Shown: piece after piece, positions 8,786 to 16,317 of the stretch | How positions within the stretch are numbered: the first letter of the stretch is position 1 | How the letters are laid out: each line of letters begins with the position of its first letter | Assembly: GCA_944390745.1 (NCBI GenBank) | Contig: CALXQK010000007.1 | Location: 1-64,000, forward strand | Reading direction: 5' to 3' | DNA: 64,000 nucleotides | Source of the DNA: an uncultured Duodenibacillus sp. | Lineage (GTDB): Bacteria > Pseudomonadota > Gammaproteobacteria > Burkholderiales > Burkholderiaceae_F | Translations under genes and position numbers: made by a program | Notes under the pieces: model-generated | Told to the model about the DNA's origin: nothing | What the model saw: the letters and a program-made list of their open reading frames with translations, nothing else | Database searches by the model: none

Positions 8786-10345
8786 TTACTGGGACTTCCA
8801 GTCGATGAGGCTTCGGCCGGTCATTTCAGCCGGCGGCTCGACGCCCATCAGCGCCAGCACCGTGGGCGCCACGTCTGCCAGAACGCCGCTGCGCACCGCG
8901 GCCACGCGATCGGACACCACCACGATGGGAACGGGATTGAGCGAGTGGGCCGTGTTGGGCGAGCCGTCGGCATTGACGGCGTTGTCGGCGTTGCCGTGAT
9001 CGGCGATCTGCACCACCTCGTAGCCCGCCGCACGGGCGGCCTCAACGACCTTCGCCGCGCAGGCATCGACGGCTGACACGGCCTTCTCAATGGCCGCGTA
9101 CACGCCCGTGTGCCCCACCATGTCGCCGTTGGCAAAGTTCAGGCACACGAAGTTGTAGCGCCGCTCGGCGAGCGCCGCGGCAAGCTTGTCGGCCACCTCC
9201 GGGGCGCTCATCTCAGGCTGCAGGTCATAGGTGGCGACCTTCGGACTCGGCACCAGAATCCGGTCCTCGCCCTCAAAGGTCTCCTCACGGCCGCCGTTGA
9301 GAAAGAAGGTGACGTGCGCATACTTCTCGGTCTCGGCGATCCGCAGCTGCCGCAGTCCCTTTTTTGAGATCCACTCGCCGATGGTGTTTGAGACGTTTTC
9401 CTTGGGAAAGAGCACGTGCAGGCCCTGAAACTTCGCGTCGTAGGGCGTCATCGTCGCAAAGTAAAGCGGCATCGTCTGCATTCCGGCGCGATCCTCGCCC
9501 TCGGCCGCGGGCTGCGTGAGCGCTGCGGTCAGCTCCTTGGCGCGGTCGTTTCGGAAGTTGATGAATACGACGGCGTCGCCGGGCTTGATGCGGCCGACGG
9601 GTCTTCCCGCGTCGTCCACAAGGCAGACGGGCTTGACGAACTCATCGGTGACGCCCGCGGCGTAGGACGCCTGCAGCGCGGCGTACATGTCCCTGGCGGG
9701 CGTTCCCCGGCCCGAGCACAGCAGGTCGTAGGCCTCGCGCACGCGCTCCCAGCGCTTGTCGCGGTCCATGGCGTAGTAGCGGCCGATCATGCTTGCGAGC
9801 ACGCCGGCGCATTCGCCGTCCTGCATGCGCTGGGTCAGGCGGCGCACAAATCCCGCGCCGCTTCTCGGATCGGTGTCGCGCCCGTCCATGAAGGCGTGAA
9901 CGTAGGTCTTGTCCACCCCCTCCTCGCGCGCGAGCTCAAGGAAGCGCTCCAGGTGCTCGAGCGAGGCGTGCACGCCGCCGTCGGAAAAAAGCCCCATGAA
10001 GTGCAGCGCCGCCCCGCGGCTTTTGACGTAGGAAAACAGCGCCCGCACCTGCGGATTTTCAGCAAGCGCCTCGGGCGAGCCCGCCGGCGCGCGGCAGGCG
10101 CGGTTGATCTTGACGAGATCCTGGTAGACCACGCGGCCCGCGCCGATGTTGAGGTGCCCCACCTCCGAGTTGCCCATCTGCCCGGCGGGCAGGCCGACGT
10201 TTTCTCCGTCGGTGCGCAGCAGCGCATGCGGCCAGTCGTGCTCTAGCTGCGTGAGAAAGGCCGGGTGCGCGGCGGCAATCGCATCAGACCTTGAGCCGTC
10301 GCCGCGGCCCCATCCGTCAAGAATCATCAAAAGAACGTTGTGCAC
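8786..10345 (-). CDS. gpmI: 2,3-bisphosphoglycerate-independent phosphoglycerate mutase
   Basis: GpmI interconverts 3- and 2-phosphoglycerate in glycolysis/gluconeogenesis with two Mn ions. The 519-residue product starts [18 protein letters not shown], carries the phosphoserine motif [14 protein letters not shown] (Ser in GNSEVG) and ends with the metal-binding segments [12 protein letters not shown] and IADHGNADN, all diagnostic for the alkaline-phosphatase-superfamily iPGM. The start codon is GTG with GGAG eleven bases upstream. It is a single gene, convergent with cls. Confidence 0.95.
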   Translation of the reverse strand: MHNVLLMILDGWGRGDGSRSDAIAAAHPAFLTQLEHDWPHALLRTDGENVGLPAGQMGNSEVGHLNIGAGRVVYQDLVKINRACRAPAGSPEALAENPQVRALFSYVKSRGAALHFMGLFSDGGVHASLEHLERFLELAREEGVDKTYVHAFMDGRDTDPRSGAGFVRRLTQRMQDGECAGVLASMIGRYYAMDRDKRWERVREAYDLLCSGRGTPARDMYAALQASYAAGVTDEFVKPVCLVDDAGRPVGRIKPGDAVVFINFRNDRAKELTAALTQPAAEGEDRAGMQTMPLYFATMTPYDAKFQGLHVLFPKENVSNTIGEWISKKGLRQLRIAETEKYAHVTFFLNGGREETFEGEDRILVPSPKVATYDLQPEMSAPEVADKLAAALAERRYNFVCLNFANGDMVGHTGVYAAIEKAVSAVDACAAKVVEAARAAGYEVVQIADHGNADNAVNADGSPNTAHSLNPVPIVVVSDRVAAVRSGVLADVAPTVLALMGVEPPAEMTGRSLIDWKSQ

Positions 10346-10462
10346 GGTAGAAAAGCTCCGCTCAAAATGTGCTCTCTCTCAGGGAGGGCGCCTGCATCAT
10401 TTCAAAAAAGGCGCGCAGACGCCACTTTTTCGGGGCACGACAAACTGCCTCGCGCGCACGCG

Positions 10463-10714
10463 CGAAGCTTCACAGAAACGAGTTCCTGTTTCCAGCAGCG
10501 AGCCGACTTCCTGGTTTTCATGCAGGCGTCGGATCACTGCGGGCTTGTCCGCCATGCCCCCATCGAGTTCGGGCAGCGTCTTGGGCCGCTCATTCCCGAG
10601 TTCTCTTCGCCCGATGTTGACTGCACCGTTGATATCTGCCTTGATTCTACGTCCGTCTGCCGCTTTATACAGAGCTCCTTGAGTCTGTAGGGAGTTTTGC
10701 GTCTCGTGAGACAG
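10463..10714 (-). pseudogene. TnpB (IS200/IS605-type) C-terminal remnant
   Basis: A minus-strand frame contains ALYKAADGRRIKADINGAVN followed by IGRREL. This matches the end of TnpB/IS1341 proteins, where the last RuvC Asp sits in an (A/N)AD(I/V)N(G/A)A-N-I context. Only about 80 residues are recognisable; the OBD, most of RuvC and the zinc ribbon are missing and no start codon can be assigned. The remainder of the 10346-10927 gap holds nothing else I recognise, although a ncRNA tail might once have lain at the lower-coordinate side. It is a decayed transposon fragment, not a functional nuclease gene. Confidence 0.55.
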
Positions 10715-10927
10715 TCCTCGCCCCTCAACGGGCTCGCGCGCCATGACGCAAATGGCAACTGGCAAGGGGCGCAGACCTCGCAAAGCCGCAGCCGCCGGGA
10801 TGCCCAGAGAACGGGAGGGGGCCGGGAGGGCGCCGGGAGCCTCATGCAGATGGTCTGCAGGCGGTTCGTGGAGTCGGGCCCTCAAGGTGCGCTGCAGGCG
10901 AGCCGGCCGGCACCCGAAGGCAGGGCC

Positions 10928-12187
10928 TCAGCTCTGGGGCCGCGCCGCCTCGATGTGGTCTCCCGTGCTTGTCATGTAGTCGTTGTAGATCTGCTCGGCC
11001 GTGGGCAGATACCAGCTGCCGTCGGGGAGCTTCACGGTGGTTTCCTTCAGGCGGGAAACCGTGGCGCCGCACGTCCAGACCTTGTAGTTGCGCATGTGGG
11101 TGCACAGGCAGCACTTGGCGTGCTCGGGCATCGGCGCGCCACTTTCCCTGGCCTGTTTGCGTGCGAACCACTCCTTGATGTAGGAGCACTGCCCCTTGGA
11201 GAGCAGATAACCGTAGGTCTCGCAGTTGGGCTTGACGTCGCTTTCAATGGCGGGCGAGTACTTGAGCATGCGCATCGGGTAGCCCGTCGTCGAGAAGTGA
11301 TTCACCTCCACATCCTCGGGCTGGCTCGAGATGTAGCGCTGCTTGACCTCGTCGGGCAGGCCGCACTCCTGCGCGATGGTAAAGCGCGTGGCCACCTGCA
11401 CGCCCGAGGCGCCCGCCTCACGGATCATGCGCACCGCATCGCCGCCGGTAAAGACGCCGCCCGCGGCAAAGACCGGAATCTGCTGCAGGCCGTTGTCATC
11501 GAGGAACTTGCGCACGTCGCGCACGATGTCCTCAAGCCTGTACTCGGCCCAGTCGTCGCCAAAGCCCAGGTGCCCGCCCGCAAGCGGCCCCTCGACCACG
11601 ACGTAGTCGGGCATGCGCTCGACCTGGGCGGCGCGCTGGATGAAGACCTTGAGCGCGCGCACCGAGCTGACGATGATGCCCAGAAGCGCCTCGCGAAACC
11701 GGGGATTGTCCTTCATGAGGCGCAGGCTTGAGAGATGCAGCCCCGCGCCCATCGTGATGCCGTCGATGCCCGCGTCAAGCGCCGCGTTGAGACGCACGCG
11801 CAGCGTCTCGGAGGCGGCGTTCATGGTGAGCTTTTCCATGCAGTTCAGAAGCACCAGTCCCCGGCCCGTCTTCCGCCGCATGACATGCGTGATGTAGAGC
11901 TTGGTGGCCTCCTCGAGATCCTTGAGGTCGAAGGAGTCCTCGCTCTTGTCGGAGGAGTTGATGTACTGCTTGAGCCTGCGGGTCTTGGTCTGGCTGTAGT
12001 GCGTCCCGAGCTCGCGGTCGCAGACATCCATCAGAAGCGCGTCCGACAGGTGCGCAATGCCGCCGAGCTTCTCGACGGCGAGCACCAGCCGGGAGTTGGA
12101 AATATTGACGCCCATGCCGCCCACCATCAGGGGCTTGTACTGGCGGCCGCGAAGAGTGACCGAATAATCGCCGAGCTTTTCCTGCAT
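10928..12187 (-). CDS. Nitronate monooxygenase-family FMN enzyme with Cys-rich tail
   Basis: The 419-residue protein has an FMN-binding TIM barrel. PLMVGGMGVNISNSRLVLAV near the N-terminus and AGGVFTGGDAVRMIREAGAS followed by GVQVATRF near residue 240 are the phosphate-binding signatures of the 2-nitropropane dioxygenase/NMO superfamily. After the barrel, residues about 320-390 form an extension with clustered cysteines (CETYG, GQCSY, KCCLCTH, WTCG) that is not part of classical NMO and could hold a metal or iron-sulfur centre. The start is the ATG at 12187; the frame runs further upstream but that part does not resemble the family. The physiological substrate (nitronate, quinone or enoyl group) is unknown. 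It is divergent from the DtxR-like gene. Confidence 0.75.
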   Translation of the reverse strand: MQEKLGDYSVTLRGRQYKPLMVGGMGVNISNSRLVLAVEKLGGIAHLSDALLMDVCDRELGTHYSQTKTRRLKQYINSSDKSEDSFDLKDLEEATKLYITHVMRRKTGRGLVLLNCMEKLTMNAASETLRVRLNAALDAGIDGITMGAGLHLSSLRLMKDNPRFREALLGIIVSSVRALKVFIQRAAQVERMPDYVVVEGPLAGGHLGFGDDWAEYRLEDIVRDVRKFLDDNGLQQIPVFAAGGVFTGGDAVRMIREAGASGVQVATRFTIAQECGLPDEVKQRYISSQPEDVEVNHFSTTGYPMRMLKYSPAIESDVKPNCETYGYLLSKGQCSYIKEWFARKQARESGAPMPEHAKCCLCTHMRNYKVWTCGATVSRLKETTVKLPDGSWYLPTAEQIYNDYMTSTGDHIEAARPQS

Positions 12188-12498
12188 TTTTCTGACCGGA
12201 ACTCCAAACAAAGGGAATACAACAAAACGAACCTGTTTCCAGAGTCTGTTAAGTTTGCTCTGTGAATTTCCCAAAAGGCGCGGGGAAGATTTAGGGACAA
12301 ACCCGTATTTGGCACCTGTACAATACCTGTCGGACCCGCCTCTCTGCCATTCGGATGATGCAGAAAATGTCTTCGCATTCGACGCCGCGATGGCATCCGG
12401 TCGGCCGGGCGGCGCGCGCAGCGTGCGTCTGCACCATATAATGTTCGAATACACCAACTCAAACAAGCCTGCCCCGGCGCAGATTCCACCCGCTCAAC
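12188..12498. promoter_or_regulatory. Divergent promoter region, NMO-like / DtxR-like genes
   Basis: This 311-base gap separates two divergent genes. For the rightward gene a perfect -10 box TATAAT lies at 12437-12442, with no good -35 box at the proper distance, suggesting an activator or a weak promoter. For the leftward gene, TTGGGA and TAACAG separated by 17 bases on the minus strand are a possible promoter. Two direct copies of ACCTGT occur within 20 bases near 12314-12331 and could bind a regulator. No gene is seen here. Confidence 0.4.
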
Positions 12499-12948
12499 AT
12501 GTCTCCCAAAAACGCAAAAGACAAGCTTGTATTCATTGAACCCAACCTCACGGTGACGCAGATCGACTATCTCGCCACCATCGGCGAGGTTCTGCAGTCC
12601 GACGGCACGGCGCGCAGCTCCGACATTGCCCGCGCCATGGACGTCACCCGCTCGACGGTGAGCACGACGCTCAAGTCGCTTGCCGCCACAGGGTTCATTC
12701 ACGCCGAGTCCTACGGCCCGGTGACGCTCACCGAAAAGGGCGCGGCCATTTCCGAAAACGTCTGCGCCATGCGCAAGGCGCTTGAGGCCCTGCTCACCGA
12801 CGTCCTTGGACTGGACTCCGAGCAGGCCCGCGCCGCGGCGCGCGCCTACAAGGGAGTCGTGCATCCGGCTGTTCCCGAGCAGCTCGCGGTGCTTCGCCGC
12901 TTCATGCAGAAAAACAAGAAGAAGTGGCGCAAGAAGATGGACGACTAG
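12499..12948 (+). CDS. DtxR/MntR-fold transcriptional regulator, apparently without metal ligands
   Basis: The 149-residue protein has a winged helix (about residues 18-80: YLATIGEVLQ, SSDIARAMDVTRSTVSTTLK, GPVTLTEKG) and a dimerisation segment with LLTDVLGLD, as in DtxR-family iron/manganese repressors. Aligned by hand to DtxR around LLTD and GLD, the positions of His79, His98, Cys102, Glu105 and His106 carry Arg, Arg, Arg, Lys and Gly; only the equivalent of Glu83 remains. There is no SH3-like C-terminal domain; the protein ends in a Lys-rich tail. It may therefore bind DNA independently of metal or sense something else. A strong terminator follows. The likely target is the adjacent divergent promoter. 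Confidence 0.72.
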   Translation: MSPKNAKDKLVFIEPNLTVTQIDYLATIGEVLQSDGTARSSDIARAMDVTRSTVSTTLKSLAATGFIHAESYGPVTLTEKGAAISENVCAMRKALEALLTDVLGLDSEQARAAARAYKGVVHPAVPEQLAVLRRFMQKNKKKWRKKMDD

Positions 12949-13001
12949 ATCCTGCAGCCGCCGGCGTGCGCTGTGCGGACGCGCCGACCCTCTGCAGACA
13001 A

Positions 13002-13039
13002 ACGCCGCGCAAGCCCTCACGGCAGCCGCGGCGTTTTTT
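13002..13039 (+). terminator. Intrinsic terminator after the DtxR-like gene
   Basis: An 8-bp stem (13002-13009 with 13027-13034) is followed by six T residues. Its inverted form could also slow transcription arriving from the convergent cytochrome gene. Confidence 0.8.
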
Positions 13040-13062
13040 CATGCCTGACCCCAGGGGCCCGA

Positions 13063-13398
13063 TCAGGGCACCTTGAAGTTGAAGTTGTGGCACTGCGCGC
13101 AGAAGTTCTGCGACTCCTCGTGCATCATGTGGCAGTTCGTGCAGTCGAGCTGATCGGCATAGTGCGGCGAGGTATGGGGATTGGTGGGCTTGACGTCCTT
13201 GGTCTTGGCCACCAGATCCTTGGTGTTGTGGCACTTTGTGCAGGTCTCGATCGTCGGATACTCAGGATTCTTCATGTCGGGACCGTGGCAGACCTCGCAC
13301 TTGACGCCGGCCTTGACGTGCATGTCGCCGAGCTGGGCGCCGGCCTGGGCGCCGAACGAAAGCGCAAGCAGCGCGGCAAAAAGGGCGGCCTTCTTCAT
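13063..13398 (-). CDS. Small periplasmic tetraheme cytochrome c
   Basis: The 111-residue precursor has a Sec signal peptide (MKKAALFAALLALSFGAQA) and four CxxCH haem-binding motifs (CEVCH, CTKCH, CTNCH, CAQCH) in about 85 mature residues. That matches small tetraheme cytochromes and the N-terminal domain of Shewanella flavocytochrome c3. Additional His residues (HVKAG, NPHTSPHYADQ, MMHEE) could serve as distal ligands. The ATG at 13398 has a strong AAGGAG; the frame upstream is not coding. It lies 233 bases downstream of the Tat flavoprotein on the same strand and most likely delivers electrons to it from a membrane quinol dehydrogenase of the CymA/NapC type, which is not encoded in this window. 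Confidence 0.88.
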   Translation of the reverse strand: MKKAALFAALLALSFGAQAGAQLGDMHVKAGVKCEVCHGPDMKNPEYPTIETCTKCHNTKDLVAKTKDVKPTNPHTSPHYADQLDCTNCHMMHEESQNFCAQCHNFNFKVP

Positions 13399-13631
13399 CA
13401 ATTTCTCCTTTTTCTTTCGATGGGGTGATCGACAGGGCGTGCGCCGGCAGCCGTGCGCACCAAGTTCCTGCCGGGCAATGTCAGGATGCGCCCGTGACGG
13501 CGCGCAAGACCTCATGAAAAAGGGACGGCTCGGGAAAGCTCCCGGGGCGCCCCTTTCTCCTAGAACCGCCCGCAACGGACGGATGCGACCGACGTCAGCA
13601 TCCGGTCCGCCGCAGGCGTGTGCTCAGGCCA

Positions 13632-15155
13632 TCAGGCCGCCTTGGCGCACTTCTCGCCGGCCACACGGCCGTTGACAAGGCAGTCCAGAATGGCGCAGGA
13701 GCCCAGACGCACGGCGCCATGCACGCCGGACGTGGCCTCGCCCGCGGCATAAAGCCCGGGGATCGGCTTGTCGGTGGAGATGTCGATCACCTGCGCGTCG
13801 AGGTTCGTCACCAGGCCGCCCATGCAGTGATGCACCTTCGGGCTCATCTCGGCGGCGTACCACGGGCCGCTCGTCAGAGGCTTCTGCTCGTTGTTGATGT
13901 AGCGGCCGAACTCGGGATCCTTCTTGCTCTCAACAGCCTTGTTGAAGTCGGCAACCGTCTTCTTGAGGTTTTCAACGTTGATCTTGAAGGCGGCGGCAAC
14001 CTCCTCGAGGGTGTTGTACTTGCCGACGATCTTCTGTTCGACGAGCTTGGCGAGCGTGCCGGGACGGGCGACGTTGAGCGCCTTGACGTTCTCCTCCGTG
14101 CAGATGGCCACGGCGCGGCGGCCCTCGTTCTGCTCGGCCATGATGGCGTCGGCACGGACCTTGCGGTTGGCGAGCTCATCGACGAAGCGCTTGCCGTCGG
14201 TGTTCACCCACAGACCGTATTCCGCGGCGCCCGACTGCGCGAACGTCCAGCCCAGGCCCATGCCCTTTTCCTTGGGGTTGTTCCAGGGCGTGCACTGGAT
14301 CCAGTCGTTCTGCACCTGGGCGCAGCCGATGCGGCTCGTCTCACGCCAGAGTTCCGACGTGGCGCCGAGCTGGTTCGTGGAGTCAAGCGAGGCCACAAGC
14401 TTCGGATCCTGCATCGTGCGATAGGGCACGTCGCGCGAGAAGCCGCCGTAGCAGAGCACCACGCCCTTGTTGGCGCGGATGAACTTGGTCTTGCCGGAGT
14501 CGGCCTTCGGGAAGCGATAGCCGTCGAGCACCTCCAGACCGAGCACGCGGCCCTTGTCGTCACGGATGATGTGCTTCACATAGCAGCGCGTGCGGACGGG
14601 AACCTTGAATTCCTTGAGCTTGGCGAGTTCCTTGCTGACGATGGCCGAGCCCGAGCCGTTCTTCGTGAAGACATAACGCGGAACGCTGTGTCCGCCTTCC
14701 TGGCCGATGGAGTCCGGGTTGTATTCAACGCCGAGTTCCTTGACCGTCCACTCGTAGTTCGAGAGGGCGTGCTCGGCAAGGAACTTCACCTTGTCGGGGT
14801 TGTTCAGATAAAGACCCGCAACGAGCATGTCCTTGGCGAGCAGCTCGGGCGAATCCTTGATGCCGTGCTTCTTCTGCTGCGGGCAGCCGGTGGCCGTCAG
14901 AATGCCGCCGTTGATGATGGAGTTGCCGCCGGCGGTGGGCATCTTTTCAAGAACGATGGTCTTGGCACCGGCCTTGTGCGCCTCAATGGCGGCGGCCAGG
15001 CCGGCAAAGCCCGAACCCACGACGATCACATCGACCGTCTCATCCCACTTCGCGGGAACCTTTGCCGAGGCAGTCGCCGCAGCGCCGCCGAACAGACCGG
15101 CAACGCCCATGACAGCGGATCCCTTCAAAAGAGAGCGACGAGATAGTTCAGCCAT
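13632..15155 (-). CDS. Tat-exported FAD flavoprotein of the flavocytochrome c / fumarate reductase family
   Basis: The 507-residue precursor starts with a twin-arginine signal (LSRRSLLKGSAVMG), then the FAD dinucleotide motif VVGSGFAGLAAAIEA near residue 45 and ends with GEATSGVHGAVRLGS, as in periplasmic fumarate reductase FccA. Relative to FccA, an Arg in FVDELANRKVR fits the proton-donor Arg402 position, HHCMGG fits His504 and AVRLGS fits Arg544. The QAHPT and TE segments that hold fumarate (His365, Thr377/Glu378) are replaced by QCTPW and unrelated residues. It is therefore a respiratory reductase for a substrate other than fumarate. The start with AGGAG eight bases upstream (15155) is chosen over an ATG at 15161. 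Partner: the tetraheme cytochrome downstream. Confidence 0.87.
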   Translation of the reverse strand: MAELSRRSLLKGSAVMGVAGLFGGAAATASAKVPAKWDETVDVIVVGSGFAGLAAAIEAHKAGAKTIVLEKMPTAGGNSIINGGILTATGCPQQKKHGIKDSPELLAKDMLVAGLYLNNPDKVKFLAEHALSNYEWTVKELGVEYNPDSIGQEGGHSVPRYVFTKNGSGSAIVSKELAKLKEFKVPVRTRCYVKHIIRDDKGRVLGLEVLDGYRFPKADSGKTKFIRANKGVVLCYGGFSRDVPYRTMQDPKLVASLDSTNQLGATSELWRETSRIGCAQVQNDWIQCTPWNNPKEKGMGLGWTFAQSGAAEYGLWVNTDGKRFVDELANRKVRADAIMAEQNEGRRAVAICTEENVKALNVARPGTLAKLVEQKIVGKYNTLEEVAAAFKINVENLKKTVADFNKAVESKKDPEFGRYINNEQKPLTSGPWYAAEMSPKVHHCMGGLVTNLDAQVIDISTDKPIPGLYAAGEATSGVHGAVRLGSCAILDCLVNGRVAGEKCAKAA

Positions 15156-15648
15156 TTTCATTTCTCCTCTTGCAGCGGAACCCCCCGCACGACGATTCTC
15201 AGAAAGCCGTCGTTCCCGGGGCGCTCCGATGGTCAATTGCCCAGGGCTCTCCCTTCGGGCAAGCCCTGCCATACACGAGTGCGATTATTGACCCCTCCGG
15301 GCGGCAAATATTTGATCTGCGACACAAAACCTAAAATATGACAGGGTTTTACATTTGCCACATCGCGCAGACCCTGCAAGTAATCGAAAATTTCCATTTA
15401 TTTTCAATGTATTAGCTGAAACACGGCAGTCCTTCATCCGTGTTTTCCCCGCCTGAATCAGTCGTCTCCAAAACGGGCTCGGGATAAAGCCTACCTTCGC
15501 AGAAGTTTTTTCAGCCTTTGCGTCTCCCGGACAGCGAGTTCGGACATTGAAAGTTCGCCCTGAAGAGCGTCGAGGCCCGGCGCAGTCTCCCCGGCAGGCG
15601 GGCATTCCGGAGCGCTTCGATACACTTTGCGGTGATCTTTTTTTCGAG
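15156..15648. other. AT-richer intergenic region upstream of the flavoprotein gene
   Basis: About 490 bases without a gene. The part at 15285-15430 is markedly more AT-rich than its surroundings and probably holds the promoter of the leftward flavoprotein-cytochrome transcript. It contains a perfect 10-bp palindrome CAAATATTTG (15305-15314), but no convincing paired -35/-10 boxes and no full FNR site. Confidence 0.4.
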
Positions 15649-16311
15649 ATGCCTGTGATGGACCGACCAGACAAGGAAAAGCCCAGCGCGTGCCGGCAGG
15701 CCCCTGCCGGGCGCCGCCGCGGCGGACTGCGGCCCGGCGCCGGCCGCAGACCTCTGGCCGCAGCGCGCCTAGATGCGGTTCTGACGCTGCGCGTAAGCGC
15801 TGGCCAGAAGCGCGTGTTCCGCACGCTTGGAGGAAGCCGCTGGCTGCGGGCGCTGCTCGACGAGGCCGCAGCCGCGCACCCCGGGATGCCTGAGGCTCTC
15901 CCGCCGGTAGCTGTCCGGGGCGACTCTGCGCTGTTTCTGCGCGACGCCGACGCGCGTCTTGAGCCCGCAAGCTGGAGCGCGATTCTCAACCCAAAGCCCC
16001 TGGAGGCCGGCAAAGGCCCCGTTGCCCCTGAGGCGGGCGCTCCTGCCGGGGAGTTCCTTGCGCTGCGCTGCCGCGCGCAGGCGCTTGAGGACGCGCCCGC
16101 TCAAGACGGTGCCCCCAACGCGCACGAGGACTTCGCGCTTTTTCTGGTCGAGCCGCTCGGAGGGCAGCGCCCCCGGGAGGGCGAGCGGCTGCTCGCCCGC
16201 ACCGAGGGCGGATTTCTGATTGGCGGCGCACGCGCGCTTGCGCACGGGGCGCATGAGAGGCAGGTCGAGATTCTCGGGCGCGTGCGCGCCGTCGTCGCGC
16301 TGCAGCTTTAG
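15649..16311 (+). CDS. Hypothetical basic protein with a possible DNA-binding N-terminal segment
   Basis: The 220-residue product is not recognised as a whole. Residues about 20-85 contain an Arg/Gly/Pro-rich stretch followed by LDAVLTLRVSAGQKRVFRTL and GGSRWLRALLDEA, a pattern often seen in small phage- or plasmid-type DNA-binding proteins. The C-terminal 70 residues (FALFLVEPLGG, GERLLARTEGGFLIGGA, ILGRVRAVVAL) vaguely recall the beta-rich fold of LexA/S24 proteins, but no catalytic Ser-Lys pair is visible. The start is uncertain: ATGs at 15649 and 15658 both lack a Shine-Dalgarno, and the frame is open from 15547. The stop lies 6 bases from that of the convergent recQ. Confidence 0.5.
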   Translation: MPVMDRPDKEKPSACRQAPAGRRRGGLRPGAGRRPLAAARLDAVLTLRVSAGQKRVFRTLGGSRWLRALLDEAAAAHPGMPEALPPVAVRGDSALFLRDADARLEPASWSAILNPKPLEAGKGPVAPEAGAPAGEFLALRCRAQALEDAPAQDGAPNAHEDFALFLVEPLGGQRPREGERLLARTEGGFLIGGARALAHGAHERQVEILGRVRAVVALQL

Positions 16312-16317
16312 CGCCCC

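Noticed and set aside
13582-13606. Hairpin CGGATGC/GCATCCG between the flavoprotein and tetraheme genes as a terminator
   Set aside because: No T tract follows on the minus strand, and the two genes are expected to be cotranscribed; it is more likely an incidental or mRNA-processing stem.
15309-15326. FNR/CRP-type site TTTGATCTGCGACACAAA upstream of the flavoprotein gene
   Set aside because: The right half does not match ATCAA and the spacing is wrong for FNR; the left half alone is not enough.
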